Source: Monodelphis domestica (taxonomy: Eukaryota; Chordata; Mammalia; Didelphimorphia; Didelphidae). From it: a stretch of DNA of 64,000 bases. Below, piece after piece: positions 51,001-60,000 of the stretch (position 1 is the first letter of the stretch; each line of letters opens with the position of its first letter). The notes beneath the pieces are model-generated. The model worked only from the letters and a program-made list of their open reading frames with translations, made no database searches and was not told the origin of the DNA. The stretch spans positions 163,922,877-163,986,876 of the forward strand of contig NC_077234.1 of NCBI RefSeq assembly GCF_027887165.1, in the 5' to 3' direction. The position numbers were made by a program, and so were the translations under genes.

Positions 51001-54000
51001 TCTCCGAGGCTCCTGAGCCTTTATTTGACCAACTTAAGTGAAAATGCTTATTAGATTCTTGGTTGCAAATACTATTAGGTATTATTATTGAAAAGTGGAT
51101 AAAAAGTCATCTTCCAGGAACTCAATCTAGTTGAGGCAGAGAAGCCCAACAAAAATAAGAAGCAATACAATTTATATGTGTATATGAATATGTGTATAAA
51201 CACAAACACATTATATATAAACCCAAATGTTTATATGTTTACTTATATATGCACATATACACATATAAAATAGAAATAGAAATAATAAATTAATATACAT
51301 TAAAATAAAGAAGTAAAATTTAAAATAAAAACTTTTACTTACGTGAAATTGAACCCACACTTGGCAATTAAAGGATAAACCACAGCATCTACGATTGGTA
51401 CCATGATCACAATCAGGATGGCATTCACAGTCTGTTGTGAGTATATTAGGAACAAAATTAACACAATTCATGTTGCCACATCCAAAGTTTTAAGTCATCT
51501 TTAAGAAATAAAGAACCCCAAGCCCTCGACTGTACCTGCATCTGATCAGGCTGAATTTCAATTGTTCCCTAAAAGAGAGAAAGGAGACTTCATCGATCAG
51601 CTAGCATATATGAGCAATGGATACCTAAGGTGGGGAGGGATATTTTATCCACTTACAAAGTTTCCATTCATGGTTGTTGCTTGAAGAGTCCATCTTGAGC
51701 CCTTAAAAATAGTATAAATACCCAGTGATGAAAAAAGAATGAAATCAGCTGAATTCTTAGTAAGTAATGACTGCTTTAAGATGCTCTACTGGCTATATTT
51801 TTATCTCAGATACCAAAGCAACTTATTAAAACAACAACAACAACAATAAAACCAGATGTAGCCAAAGCATTCACAGGCTGTTTTGACCACATCCAACCTT
51901 CTCATTTTAATATTTGAACTAGAAATGTAGCCACAGAGTGGCTAAGAATGGGATAGGAACCCAGAATGCTCTTCTAAACTGCCAAATGGATGCCTCCTGG
52001 GAATCTTTAGAGTTTTCTAAATATTTGAAGTACAGTCCTGGCAATAGCTGATATTACCTGCTGATCAAACAGAGCCCAAAACATCGGGAGAGGGATATAC
52101 AGGAACATCACCTTTACCACCATCTTTATTTGTGCAATAAGCCGCTCCTAAAACAGGGAGAAACAAAATAGAACTTTTTTCATCTTTCGTTTGCCAACTC
52201 CAGCCTGTCTCCCTTTGTTAGATGAGTCCCAATTTACAAGCAAGTGGAAATTCACATTACAAAAAGTTACAGAAGAACTTGACAGTTGTTCAAACTATGG
52301 TTCCAAACTTACATATATTTCAGGACTGTACCAAACACAAAAAAGAAAGACTCACCTTTGGAATAATAAAAATTAGCACACGTAAGAGTGACATCAACCT
52401 TCAAACAAGAAATGTACTAAGCACCTCTAATATGCCAGCCCCTGTCTTAGGCACTGGGGATACAAACACAAGAAATGGAAATTCTTCTCGCAAGGAGCTT
52501 GTATTCCATTGAGGACTACAACAAGCATAGATGTGGGTATGCAGTCTATAGAAGAAGTATATACAGAATAAAGGCAAATATATAAAAATAATTAAATATG
52601 AAGTGGTTTATGGAGAGAGAACTAGCAGTCAGCAAGGAGTGGAATTGGGGAATTTTTCATATGTACCAGGGACTTTGAAATTAGGATCCACAGACCTCCT
52701 GTGGATTCAATTTTAAAATGTAGACAACTGTTTTTTAGTCTAATTGCTTTCCTTTATATGTATGAGAACATATATGTGTTGTGGCTGTGCATATACATAC
52801 ATACATACACACAAACCTATATGTACTTTATGCCTTTAAAAACGTCTTTCTGAGAAGAGGTCCAAAAACTTGAGACTATCAAATGTCTCCCTGACACAAA
52901 AAGGGTTAAGAACCCTTGAAATACAAGTCAGTGCTTGAGCAACATCTTGAAGGAAGAGAAAGATTCCATGAGGCAGAAAGAATAATAGCAGGATATGCTT
53001 TAGCAAACAAAGGAATACATTCAGAAACACACATAACAATATGCTAGTGAAGTATTTCATGAGCAAACAGGGTGGCTTCATATTATAAGGATAAGAATAA
53101 TTCTTTTCTAGTATGGGAATGAAAGGAAAGGAGGGATATACCTGGGAATTTTAATGTAACCAACAAATTAATTTGTTAATTAAAAAAAACAATAATTAAA
53201 TTAATTAATAATTAACATTTTATATCAATAATATTTAATGAATTTAATTACTAAATAATAGTGGTTAATAATAATAATGATTAAATTTTAAAAGCCAAAA
53301 TTAAATTCAACTAAAACAGTGACTATCATATAGAAAATGCTACTGAAGCTCTTTCCAGTGGGAAGCCATTGATTGAGTCCAATTGAAGATGAGCAAAATA
53401 CTTACATCATATTTTTCTTTAGCCCAGTCCAGCCAGTGTTCCCTCTTTGGGAATTCTTTACTTCGGTGTTTAAATCTATTCTTGATTGCAAACTGGAAAA
53501 ACAAATGTCACCACTAAAGACAGCTCAAAATTAAATCAGGAAAGCCTACAGTAATAAAATGGCAATAGTAAAGAGAAGATTTTGATTTTGGAAGACAGAA
53601 GAACCTTTGTGATGAGCAATCACTACCAGAATTAGTTAAGGATAGGCATTTTTTAAATCAAGTATAAAGCATAATAACATTAATCACTTCCTCTGTTTAT
53701 AAAATAAGAGAAAGATCTTTGAAGGTAGTATAATTGTTGAATGAATGCTAGACTAGATCTATATATATATATATACCTTTTGGTCATTAAATATCTCTGA
53801 TAAGACCCTAAACCTCTCTGGGCTTCAGTTTCTGATTGAAAAGGATTGAACAGAGAACACAAGAAATGACTCTTATATCATCCATGGTTTTAAGTTCTGA
53901 ACAACTTAACTTTTTACTTGGAGTATTCAAGGAATCATATTTTTAAAGGTCAAATGTGTCACTCCTAATCCAGAATTGAAGTGGTAAAATGAAAGGCCTG

Positions 54001-57000
54001 GACTGGACATCGCAAGTCTAAGGTCCAGAGTGACTTGAGTGACTTGTCCCAAAGGACATTGCTAGTCAGTGGTAGGTTCCCCATTTATCTCAATTAAAGC
54101 TCTTTTGGTGGAAGCATCTTCAGTTTTTAAAATGGAAGCCAAGGAGAAGATGAATTTTGGAAGTGCAAAAAAATTCTCAGAACCAAATGTATCTATTGTA
54201 AGACAAGTACACTTGAAGAGCTTTTAAAATCTATAAAGCCTGGATCAAGTCAGGCCCAGATATGGGAGGTCCTGGGTTCAAATATGACCTCAGACTCTTC
54301 CTAGCTGTGTGACCCTGGGCAAGTCACTTGACGCCCATTGCCTAGCCCTTACCACTCTTCTGCCTTGGAACCACTATTCTGCTTTATTGATTCTAAAACA
54401 GAAGATAAGGGTTAAAAAAAGAAAAAATTAAAGCCAAAAACAAAAGTTAGCCTAATATAACTAGAAGACACCCATGTCTATTTTAGAGCTTCCTCTTATT
54501 TCAAAAAAGGTCTTTCAATGCAAATTATATAGAATTCAAAATAGGATGTAGAGTGGCAAGGAAGAGTATTAATGTAATATACAAGGAAAATTTTCCCCAA
54601 TGGGAAATGGAAAGATTTTTCTAAGATGATTAAGTGTACCCATGGAATAGTTGGTCTTACTTACCCCAATGCACTTGGCAACTTCAGCCATCACATTGCC
54701 CTGAGGTTGAACCTTCTTGTACATTCTACTGCCAATTAAGAACACAACTAAAGAGAAACAAATTAGAGAATCAATCAGCAAACTTTTATTAAACTCTTAC
54801 TTTGTGCCATGCACTGTGCTAGGAAAACAGAAAAAATAAAAGTTTTTGCTCTCAAAGAACTTATATTCTCTTGGGATGTGCCAAATTCAAAATGATCTTG
54901 TGACCATTAAGGTCGCATATGGCTTCATGCCACAGCTAAATTACTAATCAGCTATTATGACTTTCACTGTACCATCTCTCATTGTTTTTCCCAGCTTCCA
55001 TCAGTTAATGATGTCTAGACAGCTGGCTCCCAAATCTCTATATTGGGTCATTGTCTTTTCTTTGAGCACCAATCATCAACAGCTCCCTGTTAGATATTTC
55101 CCCTTGGATGTGCCATAGGCATTGCCCCCCAAAAGAACTTATCTTCTTCCTTTAACTGCTTCCTATATTGTCTCTGCATTGGTTGGTAGTCATCTTCCCT
55201 TCCCTCACTCTCACCTCCCATATCCATTTAGTCATCGTGTCTCTGAAAATAAAATCAACACCTCATCTATCTCCTCTCTCTTCATATAGCCACCAGGCTT
55301 AGCTCATTTCCCCATGACTTTTCACCAAAAGCCTCTGACTCGTCTCCTTGCCTCTAGTTTTTTTCCATGGCAATCCATCCTGTAAATATAACATTAATAT
55401 TCCTGAAGAGTATATGTGGCTATGTCACGCTAACTCAAGAAGATCTAGTGGATCCCTATTTACTCCAGGATAAAATGCACTGTCTTGTATTAAATCTCTT
55501 TTCTGTCTGACCCCAAACTGGATCTCACAGCACTCAATTATAGCTAAATTGATCATTTTCCTTCCATTGGCCTTCTGTCTTTTGCTTCTCTCTGAGCCTA
55601 TGTAAGTATTTGGAAATGCATTCCCTTACTTCTGCCTTGAATTGCTAGCCTTTCTTCAAAGAGCAGATGAAAAGATATTTCTGAGAGGAAGTTTTTCCTC
55701 ATATCATCCTATCCCAGTTGTGAGCACTTTCTTTCCATTCTGAAATTTCTTTGTATACACTCCTCTATGTACAATGCATTTGGGTAGCAAATGTCTTTGT
55801 CTCCTAACTGTTATGATTAAGAGAAATGTGCACCCATCAGTTCATTTTCTGATGAGAACACATACACAATCCCATCTTCTGGGAACACTTTATCCTCTAT
55901 AACTCAAGTGAAGGGCAGAATTTCGTGTGTTATTCTTTGTGTATCAAGGGCATCATGAACAAAAGCTACAAAGCAGTTTCATAAAAGACACTTAAGTACT
56001 CTTCAAATGGATTGTTCTCTTATCCAGGCTCTTAAAAAATATTGAGCATAAAAAATCTCATAACTTAATGGAAGTACTGTTTACATTTTTAAAAAATTCA
56101 AGTAGTTTGCATTCCATTGACCTAACAGTGCAAATAAATAAGTTGGGAAACAGGTCTCCCATCAGACAATTCAACAGTTCATCAGATATTTTGAGCGAAT
56201 TTCTTCAGGTTAATTTGTGGTCTTACTGGTCATGCAGATAAGCTACCATGTTGATTAAAAAGAAAACAATTAGCTTTGGGCAACATATATATATATAAAG
56301 GAAGCAAAAGTTGGCATTATTTTATTGAGCTTTAGTCCTAGACTTGCCTGGTCAAGAATACAAGGGTAACCCACAAAGATATAGCTAACAATTGCTATTA
56401 AAATGTTAAATAAAATGCTCCTTCCTCCCTATGATCTTCAAATCTTCTAAAACACCAATCTGTAGTGCCATAAAAATAATATTTTGCTTTATGACTTGGC
56501 TATTGGGAAATATGAGTATTCTATACAAAAGTACCCACAAAATAGAATGATTTTGTAATAATTAATGTCTAATATAGTCTAGTGAACAGGCTCTCATTCA
56601 GAAGGCTTCTCCAAAAGTTCTCCTACGGTGCTTCTTCCATAGCCCCTAAGCCCTAACCTAGTAGAATTGTTCAGATTCTGCTCAATCTTTAAGCTTCTGC
56701 TCAAATTCTATTGTCCTCTTTGAAATCTTTCTTGAGTACTTCAGTCCACATGGATTTCTTGATTTTCTGAATGCTTTTAAAACCATTTGTAACATGCATT
56801 TGGTTTTGTCTTTTTGCTGTTGGTTGTGCTAGTGTTTAACTTTTCAAGCATTTTGTAAGCAAATGAATGTTGCAAAGACATGTTGAAGGAGTTCAGAAGG
56901 AGAAGTCATCATCGATCAAGTCAATTAGTCAAGTCAAAACTCATTTATTAAGTGCTTATGATATGTCATGTACTGTTAAGTGCCACAGGGACAAAGAAAG

Positions 57001-60000
57001 GCAAACAAAGTCTTATTCTAATGGAAGGAAAACAACTATGTATGCATAAAATATATACAGGATAAATTAGAGGTAATTTCAGAGAAAAGGCATTAGCTTT
57101 GATGGGAAAGGTTTCATGAAGGAAGCCAAGAGGTGACAGTAAGAAAGGAGAACATACGAGAAATGGAGGACTATCAGCGGAACTGCCTGGAGATGGGAAA
57201 TAGAGTGTGTTGTTTAAGAAACAACAAGGAGGTCAATGTCACTGGATCAGAGTATATATAGGGAAGTAAAATGTAAGAAAATTAGAAATGTGGGAAAATA
57301 CCAAGTTTTCAAGGATTTTTAAAAGCTGGAAAGAAGCTATTATGTCTGATCCTAGAGTTAAAAGGGAGATATTGGTGTTGGTTATGTAGGTGAGTGGCAT
57401 GGTTAGATGGGAGCTTTAGGGAGATCTCTTATGGTAGTAGTGAAGTGTATGGGATGAGATTTGAAGTAGAGAGACCAACAAAAAGGCTATTGCAATAGAC
57501 TAGTCATGAAATGAAGAGAGCCTGCACCATATTGGTGACTGTTTGAAGATGAAAGGGGACATAAATGAAAGATGTCACAAAGGTAGAATTGATTAAGACT
57601 TGACTACAGAAAGGGAAAATGGGAAGATGCAAAGTGAGGAATTGAAGATGACATCTGATAAAGAGTATTGTAGTACCCTCAATAGTAATAAGAAAATTCA
57701 GAAGGGAGGAAGATTTGGGGGTAAAGATGATTTGTTCAGTTTTGGACATTTTAATTTGAGATGAATAAGAGATATCTGATTGAATTATTTAATAGGCAGT
57801 TGGTGATTTAAAAAAAACTGGAGGGCTTCTGGAGAGAAGTGAGGGCTAGGCAAATAGATCTAAGAATCATTTGCAAAGAGATAATTATAGATTTCATGGG
57901 AATCAATAAGATCCCAAAGCATTATATAGAAAGGGAAGAAAAGAAGGTCCAGAACTGAGCCTCAGAGGATACTCAGAATTTCAGCTTTCCATGATCTAAA
58001 TCATGTAGAGCAAGGTATTCTTTAATTTTCAATGTGCTCACTCAGCATTCCTTACCCCACTGTATCCCCTACTATGGCAAGGCCACACAAGTTATCCCAT
58101 AATAAAATTCAACTATTCCTTTTCTTCCAACTGTCTTGGGAAATTGAAAGCACAGAGTTTTTCTGTGACTAAAACAGTGATTTGGGAAGCTCTCTGCACT
58201 ACATACAACTGAGCACAGCCAGAGATCTGAAGAATGAAAAAAATTGGAGCAGAATGACTGGATGTAAGGCTATGTGGCACAAGAATCCAGCATCCAGTTG
58301 TGACCAGCACTGTTCCCTTAAAAGATGCTTGAGATTAAAACTGAGGCTGTTGAAATATAAATTTGCCAGTGTGATGAGGGCCTGAAATGGATTTGAGGTT
58401 AGCGGAAAAGGATTTGAGGTCTAGTGTCCAGGAAAATCCATGTCAGATGGGAAGGAGTCAGAAAGTGAACATTAGGGAAATATAAAAGAAAAAAAGAAAC
58501 TTTGAAATTACCAAAGATCTCAGGAGGAAGAAAATTCAGGTAAAGATCTTGAATATAAGCAGATAATCCAACAATATGACCACTAGATAAGATAATTGAA
58601 CCTAGACATTTGTGAATAAATATTATAAGATAAAGGACAATGCATGAACATTTGATAAGAGAGAAGACCCTGTGGATTTCCAAAATTGAGTGGAGCCCCA
58701 ATTCAGGATGTATTTGAAAGATTTAAAAGGAAAACAAGAATTGTGAAAGCAAAATTTACTGCATAGTAGAAAAAGTTGGCAAAACAGAAAAACTTGAATC
58801 CACAAGGGCCATGTCTCACCAAAGAAGCAAAAGCAAAAATAATTTATCGAGAAAGCAAAAACACAAAAGTGAAGGACAATCTCAAAGAAATGAAATAAAA
58901 AGCAATAATATTATAAGAAAACATGATGGCCTTATGAGGAAAACATATTGACCTTGAAAATATGATATATAGAGAAAACTTAGGAATATAAGTCTCTCAG
59001 CAGAATACAATATGTGTATATTTAGAAGGAAACTCTAATTTGGGGAAAAGACAGGAGTAAAGACAAATGAATGAAAATTACATCTAACTTTCATAACTTT
59101 AAGTGAGAATGGATTAAACAACAAATAAAAGGAAGAAGAACACTAGAGTGGCTAAGAAAACAAAATCCCATAATCTGTTGCTTACAAGAAACACATTTAA
59201 AAAACAAAGATATGCACAGAATAAAAATCAAGTTTCAAGATATAATTTTCTATACATAAGGTGATACCAAGAAACAAGAGTTGTATTCATGCTATCAAAG
59301 AAAAAATGAATATTCACAATATAAAAGAGAAAAAGAAGAAAATTATAGTTGGCTGAAAGAAACTACAGACAACAAATATCAACATTAAATATATATGCTT
59401 CATATATCTTAGCATTTAAATTCATAAAAAATTAATTGAACTACATAGTAACAATAATTATGGGAGATTTTACTCTCAATTTTGAATAAAAGAATGATTT
59501 CAAAAAGAGAAAATACCAAAATGAAAAAATTGGTAGAGAGAATAGCACTAAAAGAGTTAGAGCATCTTCTAAATGAGACTGCAAAAGAATGTATATATTT
59601 CTCAATAGAACAAAGAACTCTTATAAAACCTGACCAGATATTAGGGCACAGAGATAGGAGAACAAATATAAAAAAATGGTTAAATACATCCTTTACAGAT
59701 TATAACACAATAAAAATAGTATTCAATATATGGAACACATCCACATATGAACACACACACAAATGGAGGTTTAACGATGAAATCTTAAGTAATAAGAGTC
59801 AAAGAACAAATCACAGAAACAATAGCTATGTGAAAGAATTTGGCAATTAAGATATTATTGATAACTTTGGAGAGAGCTTCATTAAGTGATAAACTGAAAA
59901 GGACTGAAAAGGATTTAGAAGAGTGAGAAGAAAGGAAATGGAGATGCTCCTGAGGACTTTCTCAAGGAACTTGGCTAGGAAAGGGAAGAGATATTGGACT

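Noticed and set aside
59482..59850. 122-codon lysine-rich frame as a possible novel gene
   Set aside because: The order of surrounding words places it in the L1 ORF2 endonuclease region, with stops on both sides.
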